DNA of 64,000 nucleotides, taken from positions 558,001 to 622,000 of the forward strand of contig CBDFNC010000005.1 in the NCBI GenBank assembly GCA_965249895.1, written 5' to 3'. How positions within the stretch are numbered: position 1 is the stretch's first letter; the number at the start of each line of letters is the position of its first letter. Origin of the DNA: CBDFNC01 sp965249895. Its GTDB lineage: Bacteria; Pseudomonadota; Gammaproteobacteria; Enterobacterales; CBDFNC01. Under the pieces are notes generated by a model that worked only from the letters and a program-made list of their open reading frames with translations, ran no database searches and had not been told where the DNA came from. Shown piece by piece: positions 55,745 through 64,000 of the stretch. The position numbers were made by a program, and so were the translations under genes.

Positions 55745-57538
55745 CTATAAAGTTACGATTTGAGATATCAAGCTTTTAATATCAACGTGTATTTCATCGG
55801 CATTCATCGTTTTTGCAATATCATATTTAGATATTTCATATTTAGTAGTTAAACAATCATCGCCTTCAGTCAAAATATGCTTCGAGGGTAACTCCTGAAA
55901 AGCAGAAATAATTTCATTTGGATCAAAGGCACTAAGATCAACGCCAAAGACCGTAGCATCTTGAATTACTTTATCTACTTCCTTTCCTGCTGCCCTAGCA
56001 ATTGCATCTGGAGATAATAAGTAAGTCTCAATATATCTAAACCTCCAAGTTCTTGCTAATAACCCATCTTTATCACATCCAGTATTATTTTTATCCAATA
56101 ATGATTCAGTGATTGTTTCAAAAGGTTGACCGTCTCTATCCCTTAAACTCAAACCTGTTAACCCACTAATAACCCTTTTTAATTGATTAAACAAATGCTG
56201 TCGTTCTACATGCTTACCTGGCCAAGACCAAATTACTATATCTTCGGAAATAGGTGTGCCAATTTTTTCAGCTAGGATTTTTATGGTGTCTGCATCTGAA
56301 TCATTTTCTACAAATAATACTTTTTTAGTTCTTTGCAACTTGTGAAGTTGAGGTGAGAATTCAGAACCTAACCCAGTAATCAACCCTACTTTTTGAGACT
56401 CTTCATTTAATATTTTTACTTTACCATTTTCGAATTTCATAATGTTTTGTGGTGATTGAGATGCAATTAACTCTGTAGAGTGTGTAGCAAACAAAATTTG
56501 CTTGTGGTATTTATCAGCTAGTACATTTAACTCATCTAATAATGAAAACTGTAATGATGGATGTAAATGCGCATCTGGTTCATCTAAGAATATAACTTGA
56601 TATAATGGGTCTAATGCGAGAGATAAAACGTTTAATAACTGCAAAAAACCACTTCCCTCTACCATAATATCTCGTCTATTAAATCCCGCGTACTTAATAA
56701 ATTTGGTTTTAGTGGGGTTAAATTTCCCTTTCCAATATTCAATTTTAATATAGGTATGGTAATCCTCATTAAAGTCATGAACAACTAACTCTATGTCAAA
56801 GAGCCTTCTCATAACCTCAAGTAAATGCTCCCAACCGTCTTTTTCACGAAGTTTTTTAAGGTTGGCTGGTGAAATTCTATCTTTTTCTCCTTGAAGTTCC
56901 TTTCTTTTTATTTGGTTTCTCTTAAATAATTCCAATAGTGTATTACGCATAACCGAACCACCCAAGCCTTGCCCTACAAGCCGAGATCTCATTGCTTTGG
57001 TATGAAATGGTTCCCTGTTTAATATACCTGCAAAAGGTGGAATATATGCAACTTGAGGTAATTCTTCAATATTAGTAATATTTGATCTAGTCGTTTTAAC
57101 AAACAAACGTTCATTTGCTAAAGACAGAGAGAACCTTAAATAGCGAGGCTCATCCAGTAAGCTATTAACCCAGTTAATTTCTAACCATAAAGTATAGCCA
57201 TCAGCTTCTTTTTTTCCGTCCGTATCTTCTTCAGGATTAATTTTTAGATTAGTCCATAAGTGCTTTAATGAAGGGATATTCAAAGGTAGAAAATCTTCTC
57301 CGTTAACTCCTACACCTTGTTTTTTACCAAGGAATTCGTTAAGTAAGCCATTAGAGCCATGCTCTAATTTTATTAGATTCTTACAGAATTCCCACAGAGC
57401 AAATGCCTGCATAAAAGTAGATTTACCAGAATTATTTGAACCCGCTAACAAGCAAAAACCATCAGGTGTAGCAATAGTTTTATTTCTATATTTTTTAAAA
57501 CGATGTAATTCGATTTCTTTTATTGTTATGACTTCCAA
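55745..57538 (-). CDS. AAA ATPase with TOPRIM-like C-terminus, candidate defence gene
   Basis: A 597-residue SMC/OLD-type ATPase. It has IELHRFKKYRN, Walker A GSNNSGKST (residues 33-41), a long insertion, a signature-like VEGSGFLQLLNVLSLA, Walker B QVIFLDEPDAHLHPSLQ (about 320) and the H-loop ATHSTEL (about 352). The C-terminal third has TOPRIM/DUF4435-like elements: KVLFVENDSDADTIKIL with the metal Glu, LSLRDRDGQ with the Asp pair (about 464), and RFRYIETYLLSPDAI. This ATPase-plus-nuclease layout resembles OLD and PARIS (AriA/AriB) anti-phage proteins, here in one chain. Start is a TTG with GAGG seven bases upstream. It is directly followed by an attC-like site. Defence function is inference. 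Confidence 0.85.
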   Translation of the reverse strand: MEVITIKEIELHRFKKYRNKTIATPDGFCLLAGSNNSGKSTFMQAFALWEFCKNLIKLEHGSNGLLNEFLGKKQGVGVNGEDFLPLNIPSLKHLWTNLKINPEEDTDGKKEADGYTLWLEINWVNSLLDEPRYLRFSLSLANERLFVKTTRSNITNIEELPQVAYIPPFAGILNREPFHTKAMRSRLVGQGLGGSVMRNTLLELFKRNQIKRKELQGEKDRISPANLKKLREKDGWEHLLEVMRRLFDIELVVHDFNEDYHTYIKIEYWKGKFNPTKTKFIKYAGFNRRDIMVEGSGFLQLLNVLSLALDPLYQVIFLDEPDAHLHPSLQFSLLDELNVLADKYHKQILFATHSTELIASQSPQNIMKFENGKVKILNEESQKVGLITGLGSEFSPQLHKLQRTKKVLFVENDSDADTIKILAEKIGTPISEDIVIWSWPGKHVERQHLFNQLKRVISGLTGLSLRDRDGQPFETITESLLDKNNTGCDKDGLLARTWRFRYIETYLLSPDAIARAAGKEVDKVIQDATVFGVDLSAFDPNEIISAFQELPSKHILTEGDDCLTTKYEISKYDIAKTMNADEIHVDIKSLISQIVTL

Positions 57539-58209
57539 TTAACAGCCTCGACTCTTCGGTTAAACTTGAGAAATGTAACATTTGTATACACTGCGTGCAC
57601 ACTTTGCCGATTTCCAAGGCAGTTAAAAATCACTACTAAGGCGTTAATTTTTCGACGTAACACCCTAGCTTTTAGTTGCTTCCGCTCGGAGAAAGTGTGC
57701 ATGTTCATTTTCCCATTTCTCCTGCCGGTTATCTCAAAACAGGAAAATACTATGTCAATGATAATAAATATATTTTTCTTATTGAGCAATGAAAAACCGT
57801 GCTCACTTGACGGGGAAAGTGAGCATGGAAAGCTAACAAACCATATACACCTGTATATAAAAGCAGAGATCAGAGGGTCAAATATTTAGGAAAATGGGGT
57901 AGTGGCGACTAAAATATTTGTCTAGCATCGCGTTACATAGATGCCATACATTTCCGAATCCGAAAACCAATCCGGCACATTTTTTGATTTGGGCGCTTTA
58001 GGCGCAAAGCGAGCAAAATTGATCAGACTTTGACGTGACCAAACAAACTTTAATGTCTTCCCACACCAGGTAAGCCACCAATGACTATGTTAGTTCCGAT
58101 AGTGATGACTAACTTTAGGCCTTAGAAAAATGATAAGCTTTGTATTACAAATGTTTGAGTTTCAGGGTGGACACTAGCCAATGAAGGCAAGCCTGATTCA
58201 ACTTTGATT
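57539..58209. other. Non-coding interval between the ATPase and azlD
   Basis: About 670 bp without a convincing gene. A 107-codon plus-strand frame at 57566-57889 has no recognisable features. GGCGTTA at about 57639 resembles one attC end, but I could not pair it convincingly with a second arm. Confidence 0.4.
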
Positions 58210-58536
58210 TCAGTGGATCCCCATCAACCTCAATAGCGAAGTTACCGCTGCTGCGGAAAGCACAATAACCAAAAAGGGCATTTTTCGATAAGCTAAAAAT
58301 CCAGCGACTAGAATGCCAATCACCCGAGCATTACCGGCATAGGCGTCTCCTTCAAAAAGAGTAGCTGCTATTGCAACAGCAAAAAGTAAGACTGCGCTTG
58401 ACTCGGAAAGCAACGACTTAGATTTGCTGGAAAAGTCAAAATGTTTACCTATAAATGGTCCAGCTAGGCGAAAGATATATGTTCCTACTGCCAGAACCGC
58501 AATTCCAACCATGATGGTTTGGTTATCGCTTATCAT
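58210..58536 (-). CDS. azlD: AzlD-family branched-chain amino acid exporter small subunit
   Basis: A 108-residue membrane protein with four hydrophobic helices (IMVGIAVLAVGTYIFRLAGP and ARVIGILVAGFLAYRKMPFLVIVLSAAAVT in parts). It overlaps azlC by 4 bp and pairs with it to export branched-chain amino acids or analogues. Confidence 0.88.
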   Translation of the reverse strand: MISDNQTIMVGIAVLAVGTYIFRLAGPFIGKHFDFSSKSKSLLSESSAVLLFAVAIAATLFEGDAYAGNARVIGILVAGFLAYRKMPFLVIVLSAAAVTSLLRLMGIH

Positions 58537-59201
58537 TTTATTTTTCTCCCTAGTAAAACCCCACTGAGCGAAAGGAGCGCTGGCAAGCCCGCAGGAAAGA
58601 ATGGCGTGGTAACTACTGTTACTAGCGCACCAGAAACAGCCGATAGTATTTTCTTGGCTGAGTTAAGCGTCGGTACAACCAGCGCTATTAATATTGCGGG
58701 GAACATTGCATCCAGGCCCAGTGTTGAAGTGTCTTCAATCACGCTACCTAGGATCCCGCCAAGAAAGACGCCTAGTGGCCACATTAATAGAATTCCCAGC
58801 CCACACAGCCAATAAGCTGTTTTTCTCTCTTCTTCGGTAGCTTGGCTAATACCAAATACCACTGTTTCATCATTCATAAGATGGCAACCTAAATACCCCA
58901 TAGGACCACGCCCTACTAAGTCTTTGACTGTCATTCCAAATGGGATATGTCGCGCATTAACTAACAACCCAGCTAAGGCTGCAGCTAATGGGCTTCCTCC
59001 GCTGGCTAGGATGCCTATGAACAGAAACTCTGAAGCTCCAGCAATCACTAAAATAGACAGCGATAAAGGGATCCACAGTTCAAATCCAGAACTTACAGCC
59101 ACTGCGCCATAGGACATGCCAACGACACCATCAGCTAAGCAAACCAATGCAATACTACGGACAACCTTACGCTTCTTTAAAGAGTGATAACCAGTCAGCA
59201 T
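58533..59201 (-). CDS. azlC: AzlC-family branched-chain amino acid exporter large subunit
   Basis: A 222-residue membrane protein with the AzlC motif LADGVVGMSYGAVAVSSGFEL near the N-terminus (given in part), GASEFLFIGILASGGSPLAAAL, and the VNARHIPFGMTV motif typical of the family. First gene of azlC-azlD. It diverges from an XRE-cupin regulator. Confidence 0.92.
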   Translation of the reverse strand: MLTGYHSLKKRKVVRSIALVCLADGVVGMSYGAVAVSSGFELWIPLSLSILVIAGASEFLFIGILASGGSPLAAALAGLLVNARHIPFGMTVKDLVGRGPMGYLGCHLMNDETVVFGISQATEEERKTAYWLCGLGILLMWPLGVFLGGILGSVIEDTSTLGLDAMFPAILIALVVPTLNSAKKILSAVSGALVTVVTTPFFPAGLPALLSLSGVLLGRKIK

Positions 59202-59298
59202 AATTTAATTCTATTTCGAACGAATGGTCGATATAATGAACCACAATGAATAAAACATCAAGACGAACGAACGTTTTTTATATTGAACGAGAGGCAAA
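59202..59298. promoter_or_regulatory. azlC / XRE-cupin divergent control region
   Basis: GAACGAATG (about 59218) and GACGAACGAACG (about 59261-59272), plus TGAACGAG before the start, form repeated GAACGA blocks between the two starts. They could be the regulator's operators. Confidence 0.4.
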
Positions 59299-59859
59299 AT
59301 GAAAAAAGAGAATTCGGCTCCCATTGAGCTTATTGCCACAGCTTTGGTAAGAGAGCGCCGAAGAACCGGCTATTCTATTGCCGAGATAGCTCGACGAGCA
59401 GGAGTTGCCAAATCAACGCTTTCACAATTAGAGGCTGGCGTAGGGAATCCAAGTCTTGAAACCTTATGGTCGTTGAGCTTGGCCTTAGATATCCCTTTCG
59501 CCCGACTGATTGAACCTCAGCAACCTCAGGTACAGGTTCTGCGTAAAGGCGAAGGGATCTCTGTTGCTTCGGAGCAAGCAGACTATACCGCGATACTATT
59601 AGCTACGTGTCCCCCTTCTGCTCGCAGAGATATATATCTGGTAATAGTGCAACCTGGAGAACCTCGACTTTCTCAGCCTCATATGGCAGGAGTGGTTGAA
59701 CACGTTATCCTGACACAGGGGCGAGCATTGATAGGGTTAGCACAAGACCCGATTGAACTTCATGCCGGGGACTATATCTCCTACCCTGGTGATCAAGCCC
59801 ATATATTTGAAGCGCTGGAGCCGGACACAACTGCCGTTTTTGTTTCCGAACAAAACTAG
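59299..59859 (+). CDS. XRE-family regulator with C-terminal cupin
   Basis: A 186-residue protein. The N-terminal Cro/CI HTH (RRTGYSIAEIARRAGVAKSTLSQLEAGVGNPSLETLWSL, in parts) is followed by a cupin domain (VVEHVILTQGRALIGL, LHAGDYISYPGDQAHIFEAL). Such proteins often control adjacent amino-acid exporters; azlCD is the likely target. Confidence 0.9.
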   Translation: MKKENSAPIELIATALVRERRRTGYSIAEIARRAGVAKSTLSQLEAGVGNPSLETLWSLSLALDIPFARLIEPQQPQVQVLRKGEGISVASEQADYTAILLATCPPSARRDIYLVIVQPGEPRLSQPHMAGVVEHVILTQGRALIGLAQDPIELHAGDYISYPGDQAHIFEALEPDTTAVFVSEQN

Positions 59860-60020
59860 GGCTGATACTCCTTACCAGCAAGTTTTCCAAACCGATTCAA
59901 TATTTAAGGCGGGCTGCACCAGCAGTTCCGTCTATATCAAAACCTAGTGGCTATACGTCTTAAATTTCATTTTTATCACCTCACAAAGTTCTCATCGTGT
60001 GACTCTTAATATCAGTAAAA

Positions 60021-60081
60021 TGCGCACAATGGCGCAGTAACATGCACCATGTTGCACATTGATGCAATAAAGTGCACAATG
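60021..60081 (+). promoter_or_regulatory. Iterated TGCACAATG operator upstream of the DeoR-MFS operon
   Basis: Four related 9-12-bp blocks in 60 bp: TGCGCACAATGG (60021), TGCACCATG (60043), TGCACATTG (60054) and TGCACAATG (60073). They end 33 bp before the DeoR start. Repeated direct operators of this kind are typical of DeoR/GlpR-family autoregulation. Confidence 0.55.
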
Positions 60082-60113
60082 CTTACTCTTATATCTAATT
60101 TACGGTAACCACC

Positions 60114-60884
60114 ATGCCGACTTCTTCACTCGACCTTAATAACCCAGACACGCGTCAAGCCATTCTAACCGAGCGTCTCAAACAGGGAAAAACACTAATT
60201 GCCAGGAATATTTCGACAGAGTTTGCTGTGTCTGCCGATACCATACGACGCGATTTTATTGCGTTAGAAAATCAAGGACTGATTAAACGAGTGAAAGGTG
60301 GCGCAGTGCCCATTCAGAAGCCTGCTGCCCCATTAGTCGAGCGAATGCAGAATAATTCTAATTGGCTAGCAAAAGTGACCGACCACCTTCCTACTTTGCT
60401 CGCCAACTCCCCCACTATCTTCCTTGATGGTGGAACATCCGTTTTAGAGTTTGCTAAGCACTTACCATTTCGGTTTTCTGGCCTAGTACTAACCCCATCT
60501 CCATTGGTCGCAACGGTTTTACTTGAGCTGGAAATCGAAACCATATTAATTGGGGGCAGGATCCGACCATTGGGAGGCATTGCGACAGGTGTTGAAGCAG
60601 CGAACGCAATTTCAAACTGTGCAGCCAATTTATGCATCCTTGGTACCTGCGGGTTTCACCTCGAATATGGCTTATCCGCTGATGATTATGATGAAGCAAG
60701 CATCAAACGAGAAATGGCAAGATGTTCTGACCAAGTCGTAGTGCTCGCAACATCAGACAAACTCAACAGCCGCTCACACCACAAAGTCCTGGAGGGGGCT
60801 GACGTCGATATTCTGATCACAGATGGTATCGCGGAACTAACCGATTGCTATCAAATTGCAGGGATTGAGGTGTTACATGTTTAA
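60114..60884 (+). CDS. DeoR/GlpR-family transcriptional regulator
   Basis: A 256-residue regulator. The N-terminal winged HTH (ISTEFAVSADTIRRDFIALENQGLIKRVKGGAV, in parts) is the DeoR signature. The sugar-phosphate sensing domain has TIFLDGGTSVLEFAKHL and DDYDEASIKREMARCSDQVVVLATSDKL (in parts). It overlaps the MFS gene by 8 bp and is thus co-translated with it. The cognate sugar is unknown. Confidence 0.92.
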   Translation: MPTSSLDLNNPDTRQAILTERLKQGKTLIARNISTEFAVSADTIRRDFIALENQGLIKRVKGGAVPIQKPAAPLVERMQNNSNWLAKVTDHLPTLLANSPTIFLDGGTSVLEFAKHLPFRFSGLVLTPSPLVATVLLELEIETILIGGRIRPLGGIATGVEAANAISNCAANLCILGTCGFHLEYGLSADDYDEASIKREMARCSDQVVVLATSDKLNSRSHHKVLEGADVDILITDGIAELTDCYQIAGIEVLHV

Positions 60885-62070
60885 CTTATCACGGCTAAGA
60901 ACTCCTCATAAAGCGGTCGCCGCCATGTTCATATTGAATGGGGCATTATTCGGTGCGTGGGCATCTCGTATTCCTTCCATTCAACATTCTTTTGAACTCT
61001 CTCCTAAAGAATTGGGCCTCTTCCTGCTGCTACTGGCAGCGGGTGCCATCTCGGCTTTTCCAATGTCAGGTTATTTATGTGATCGGATTGGCACTAAACA
61101 AGTCACCATGATTTGTGCGCTAGCCTATTGCCCAACACTCGTCCTGATCGGGATCAGTCCTGACATCACTACCTTAGCCATATCGATATTTCTCTTTGGC
61201 GCTGCGCATGGTGCGATGGACGTTTCAATGAATGGTTGGGGAGCAGAAGTCGAAAAAAGACTTGGTCACTCTATCATGTCGAATCTACATGCCATGTTTA
61301 GTATTGGCGCTGGAGTTGGCGCAGGGTTTGGTGCCATTATCACGAGTTCAGGGCTAGATTACACATTACATTTCATTATATTTCCCGTGATTTTGCTTCC
61401 CTTAATTGGCTTCTCACATATCCAATGGCAAGCAGCGCCGACAATAAAAAAAGCACAGAGCAAAAAGTTCGTTATGCCTAAAGGGTCCTTACTTGTAGTG
61501 GCCATCGTGGCGTTTTCATGTGCCGTTGGCGAAGGCGCAATGGCAGATTGGAGTGCCGTCTTTTTAAATACGGTTATCGAGGCAACGCTCAGCGAATCCG
61601 CGCTAGGCTACACTATATTTTCCATTGCGATGGTCATCATGCGTTTGTTAGGGGATACCATCATTACTCGTTTAGGTGCGGTACGAACCATTCAATTTTG
61701 TGGTACTGCTGCATTTCTTGGGGCTGTCGTGATCACTACGTCCGATTCGCTAGCCACCAGCTATTTGGGCCTGGTATTCCTTGGCATGGGTTACTCCATC
61801 GTAATGCCACTTGTTTTCTCAAAAGCCGCAAGTTCAGACCAACTCAGTCTTGGTACAGCTATTGCCAGCGTAGCCATCTTCGCCTATGGCGGTATGCTGC
61901 TAGGTCCACCATTAATCGGCTTTATCGCAGAGTTATTCTCTTTAAGAGCGGCTTTTCAGCTCTTTATAGTATTGGCGTTGGTTGTATTCTTGGGAGCTAC
62001 AGCATTTCGAGCAAAAAAATCGAGCCATACACAAAATGAAAAACAAGCCAACACATTAACTGAACGTTAA
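60877..62070 (+). CDS. MFS transporter, YbjJ-like
   Basis: A 397-residue protein with twelve predicted helices. It has FILNGALFGAWASRIPSIQ near the N-terminus and GYLCDRIGTKQVT, the MFS loop 2-3 signature. FGAAHGAMDVSMNGWGAEVE is typical of YbjJ-like members. GAGG lies before ATG 60877 (MFNLSRLRTPHKAV). Coupled to the DeoR regulator, so probably a sugar or sugar-derivative transporter. Confidence 0.88.
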   Translation: MFNLSRLRTPHKAVAAMFILNGALFGAWASRIPSIQHSFELSPKELGLFLLLLAAGAISAFPMSGYLCDRIGTKQVTMICALAYCPTLVLIGISPDITTLAISIFLFGAAHGAMDVSMNGWGAEVEKRLGHSIMSNLHAMFSIGAGVGAGFGAIITSSGLDYTLHFIIFPVILLPLIGFSHIQWQAAPTIKKAQSKKFVMPKGSLLVVAIVAFSCAVGEGAMADWSAVFLNTVIEATLSESALGYTIFSIAMVIMRLLGDTIITRLGAVRTIQFCGTAAFLGAVVITTSDSLATSYLGLVFLGMGYSIVMPLVFSKAASSDQLSLGTAIASVAIFAYGGMLLGPPLIGFIAELFSLRAAFQLFIVLALVVFLGATAFRAKKSSHTQNEKQANTLTER

Positions 62071-62533
62071 TAACAAATTGCGAGTCCACTGCTGTGGGAG
62101 AGTATTACAGTCTCGTAATAAGTATTAAAGTATCATCCTGGATTGGAGCTGTTCTTATCTTATGCTACGCAACTAGTGATTGCTGCCAACTCTGTGTTGA
62201 ACTCGATCACTGGATCAGGCGCGGAGTTCAAATGGCTTATTGGCGACAGTAGCGAAAGCCCCAAACCAAGGTGAAAAATCTGATGCGACTGGGAGTTCCA
62301 GTTCTATTAGCGGTTACGTGTGGTCATCACCAGCAAAGGCCCATGTCAAAGCTCGAAAACCCCCGGTATTCAACAGGCATTATCCAATGCTTATTTGAGG
62401 AGTCAGGGGTTGGTTGAGCTACGAGATGGATGGATTCGCTATCCTGAGAGAAACACCCTGTGCAGATACGCCAGTCAGACGTTTCGGTGCAGGATGTTGT
62501 CGGGCTGAAGATTAATGACCTCCGGCTACCCGA
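62071..62533. other. Interval without recognised genes
   Basis: 463 bp between the MFS gene and a hypothetical minus-strand gene. Two overlapping 60-codon frames show no features. No attC-like structure or repeat was recognised. Confidence 0.4.
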
Positions 62534-62893
62534 TTATGGCTTGCTTGATAATATGACAATCTCTTCGATGATTGTTGTCAATTTTCTATTTGAAAGAGAT
62601 CCAACATTGTACTCCTCTTTCGTTTTATCGACTTTAATTGAACTGTTGTAGAATTCAATTATTGCCTTTTTGGTCCAGCGCTTGTTTATCGTTAAAGGAG
62701 TTAAAACATTATGCTCAGGATAATAAGACCAGCCTTCGCCGGATGCATCGATAACCTGATAAACACCTTTATTTTTAAATGTTAGTTTCTTGATCAGTGA
62801 ATTTAATTCCCCATCGCTCTGAGCACCAACAACAATCGTGTCAGACTCTAATAGGAGTGGGAATTTCGCTTTACGAAACTGATATCTTATCAT
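62534..62893 (-). CDS. Hypothetical protein, 119 residues
   Basis: AT-rich gene for a soluble protein (MIRYQFRKAKFPLLLESDT, GVYQVIDASGEGWSYYPEHNVLTPLTINKRWTKKAIIEFYN in parts). No family recognised. It lies in the same strand and zone as attC-flanked genes and 87 bp from a MITE, which fits an acquired gene, but no attC follows its stop. Confidence 0.55.
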   Translation of the reverse strand: MIRYQFRKAKFPLLLESDTIVVGAQSDGELNSLIKKLTFKNKGVYQVIDASGEGWSYYPEHNVLTPLTINKRWTKKAIIEFYNSSIKVDKTKEEYNVGSLSNRKLTTIIEEIVILSSKP

Positions 62894-62979
62894 TTTAATT
62901 AACCATTCTAAATTTTATAAAACCCTAAGGCCATAACACCTCAAATACTGTCTTTACCAAGTCCGTGGCTTTGACTTGT

Positions 62980-63117
62980 TAAGTGCATAAGTAAAAGTTC
63001 ACCAAGGCTTAAATCAACCTACCAATCTAGACAGGTCATGCAGTACTAGGCGAATCAGTATATTTGCAATGGTTAAAGTACATACATAATCTCGAAAAGC
63101 TTATACTCAATCACTTA
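62980..63117 (+). mobile_element. 138-bp TA-flanked MITE, copy 3
   Basis: Same orientation as copy 1: TAAGTGCATAAGTAAAAGTT at the left and ACTCAATCACTTA at the right, flanked by TA. Its right TA coincides with the stop codon of the helical-repeat remnant on the minus strand. Confidence 0.85.
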
Positions 63118-63326
63118 GAAGCCTTTCTTCACTACATTTCGAATTCTGGCTTTTACTGATGGAGCTTCATCTCTCATTGCCATTTCAATAAATTGTTAGT
63201 CTCTACTATATACTCAGGATGCTGCAATGATAATTCATAGAGCCCATTGTATGTCCACGACCTAACCAATTTATTTTCATCAGTTAAGCACTTTCTTAAG
63301 AAATTCTCGACTTCTTTCTTTTCTTA
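63115..63326 (-). pseudogene. HEAT-like helical-repeat protein, C-terminal remnant with frameshift
   Basis: The minus-strand frame reads EVENFLRKCLTDENKLVRSW, then TYNGLYELSLQHPEYIVETNNL, after which the frame breaks. It continues in the next frame as EMAMRDEAPSVKARIRNVVKKGF and a stop. One A added in TTATTGAAATG (to TTAATTGAAATG, near 63204) joins both halves. The N-terminus is missing, and a TAA precedes the readable part. The LVRSW.YNGLYEL.L pattern resembles HEAT-repeat proteins. Confidence 0.6.
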
Positions 63327-63370
63327 TTTGTTATGACCATATAAGGAATACATTGAAGAATATGAAGTTT

Positions 63371-63592
63371 TTATTTCCAATGTTCCAGGTTAGGAAACAG
63401 CTCAATTACTCTGTCAACGTGGCTTTCTTTAATTTTATGACCTTCTTCGAGGTGGCTACTTAATAACCAATAAGTACTCTTTTTAAAAACCGAAACACCT
63501 GAAAACTTTACGATATCCGATATTGTTAACAAAGCCATCGCTATTGCAATTACAATCATAAATGGCACCAATATCGCTCGATGACTTCCCAT
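63371..63592 (-). CDS. Small membrane protein in integron-type cassette position
   Basis: A 73-residue protein with one hydrophobic helix (AILVPFMIVIAIAMALLTISDIV, in part) and a charged C-terminal tail (HKIKESHVDRVIELFPNLEHWK, in part). It starts 43 bp after an attC-like site and is followed, 33 bp after its stop, by a partial attC arm (CATAACAAATAAG at about 63325-63337). Unknown function. Confidence 0.6.
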   Translation of the reverse strand: MGSHRAILVPFMIVIAIAMALLTISDIVKFSGVSVFKKSTYWLLSSHLEEGHKIKESHVDRVIELFPNLEHWK

Positions 63593-63635
63593 CCCTGTTG
63601 TGAACTTTCTTGCTCAATGCTCATAACTTTCCTGA

Positions 63636-63740
63636 CTTTTAACGCCACAAGCACCCGCGGAGCAACGTCACCCTGTTTTTGCGGCTCTTTTGCAAAAACA
63701 GGGCGACGTTGTGGAGTCGGGTTGATTGCTTTGTTAGCCC
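63636..63740 (-). other. attC-like integron recombination site (d)
   Basis: About 100 bp with arms that pair along their whole length: TAACGCCACAAGCACCCG with complement TAACAAAGCAATCAACCCG (one extra A), then CAACGTC and CCCTGTTTTTGC with GCAAAAACAGGG around a short loop. Minus-strand order is TAACAA...GGCGTTA, as at the other sites. It follows the SH3-like gene by about 30 bp. Confidence 0.88.
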
Positions 63741-63766
63741 CGACACCTGCTTTATTATCCAGGACG

Positions 63767-64000
63767 TCAACTTTCCTTAATTTGGAGGTTATCAATTAGT
63801 ACCCATCCCTTTTCTGTACCGGATGGTTTGCTGGACCACTGCCATCCATTTAATACGCTAGAGCCTACGAGTATCTCACCTTCCTCAACACTAAGCTCCC
63901 TAGCAGTATAATTCTCTAAGGCAACCCCTGAATTGCGGTCTGTCCACTCGATAACTTGTTTAGGAACCCAGCCTTCTATTTGTTCGGCAGTTTTACAGAA
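63767..64000 (-). CDS. SH3-like domain protein (5' end outside window)
   Basis: The minus-strand frame is open from the window edge to a TGA at 63767-63769, giving the last 77 residues. IEGWVPKQVIEW, then GVALENYTARELSVEEGE, then NGWQWSSKPSGTEKGWVLIDNL match the double SH3-like fold seen in small bacterial proteins. It is the gene of the cassette bearing attC-like site (d). Confidence 0.7.
   Translation of the reverse strand, partial: FCKTAEQIEGWVPKQVIEWTDRNSGVALENYTARELSVEEGEILVGSSVLNGWQWSSKPSGTEKGWVLIDNLQIKES

Noticed and set aside
57545..57660. GTAACATTTG...AAGGCGTTA as a fifth attC-like site upstream of the ATPase
   Set aside because: The two ends are present but the arms do not pair convincingly by eye; a covariance-model search would decide.
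57566..57889. A 107-codon plus-strand frame upstream of the AAA ATPase
   Set aside because: Composition looks random (many Cys, Phe and Ile), with no domain, no ribosome-binding site and no conserved neighbour; listed as intergenic.

Overview
The window reads as chromosomal DNA of a marine-type gammaproteobacterium close to Alteromonadales (Alteromonas/Shewanella relatives). The ybfF-DUF2788-ybfE-fldA-fur block, the glnS next to it, the nagE/nagBAC locus, tldD-pmbA, rhlE and sdaA all have the sequence character and synteny expected there. This placement is inference from gene content; there is no rRNA in the window.

Layout. 1-23 kb is mostly ordinary housekeeping. It holds the tail of esterase ybfF, DUF2788, ybfE, flavodoxin fldA, fur, two tandem paralogous periplasmic binding proteins, glnS, and a complete GlcNAc module (nagE diverging from nagB-nagA-nagC). 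Next come a peroxiredoxin, manC, a chemotaxis transducer, tldD-pmbA, rhlE and a ParD-like/map pair. The 3' end of nagC is the first unit of an eight-copy 118-bp tandem array.

22-50 kb is a patchwork. Functional genes (LysR regulators paired with flavin or quinone reductases, two MCP-type transducers in the window, a 7TM hybrid kinase with an OmpR-type regulator, an OmpA-like protein, LysE, SdaA) alternate with decaying material. The decayed items are IS110 and IS4 transposase remnants, a frameshifted membrane protein, a broken proW-proV operon, a class IV aminotransferase scrap and a nitroreductase split by a small mobile element. One ISAs1-family transposase gene is intact. A small AT-rich islet at 24.9-26.7 kb carries an AlkD-like protein and an HTH/Clp-N two-gene unit behind a palindromic promoter.

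46-64 kb contains four attC-like recombination sites of chromosomal-integron type (about 46.15, 53.76, 55.69 and 63.69 kb). All face the same way, and each lies directly after the stop codon of a minus-strand gene: a secreted protein, a LysR regulator, an AAA ATPase with a TOPRIM-like C-terminus, and an SH3-like protein. No integrase is visible in the window. The cassette-borne ATPase is the best candidate for a defence gene. The rest of this part has azlCD with an XRE-cupin regulator, and a DeoR regulator overlapping an MFS gene.

Small repeats are abundant: a 138-bp TA-flanked MITE (three copies, one inside a gene), a GGGTAACA-bounded element of about 158 bp (two copies), related short core repeats, a CTAGTGCC-bounded element (two copies), a 264-bp fold-back element and a run of about 21 AGAT tetranucleotides. 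Statements about families come from recognising motifs by eye; no database search was run.
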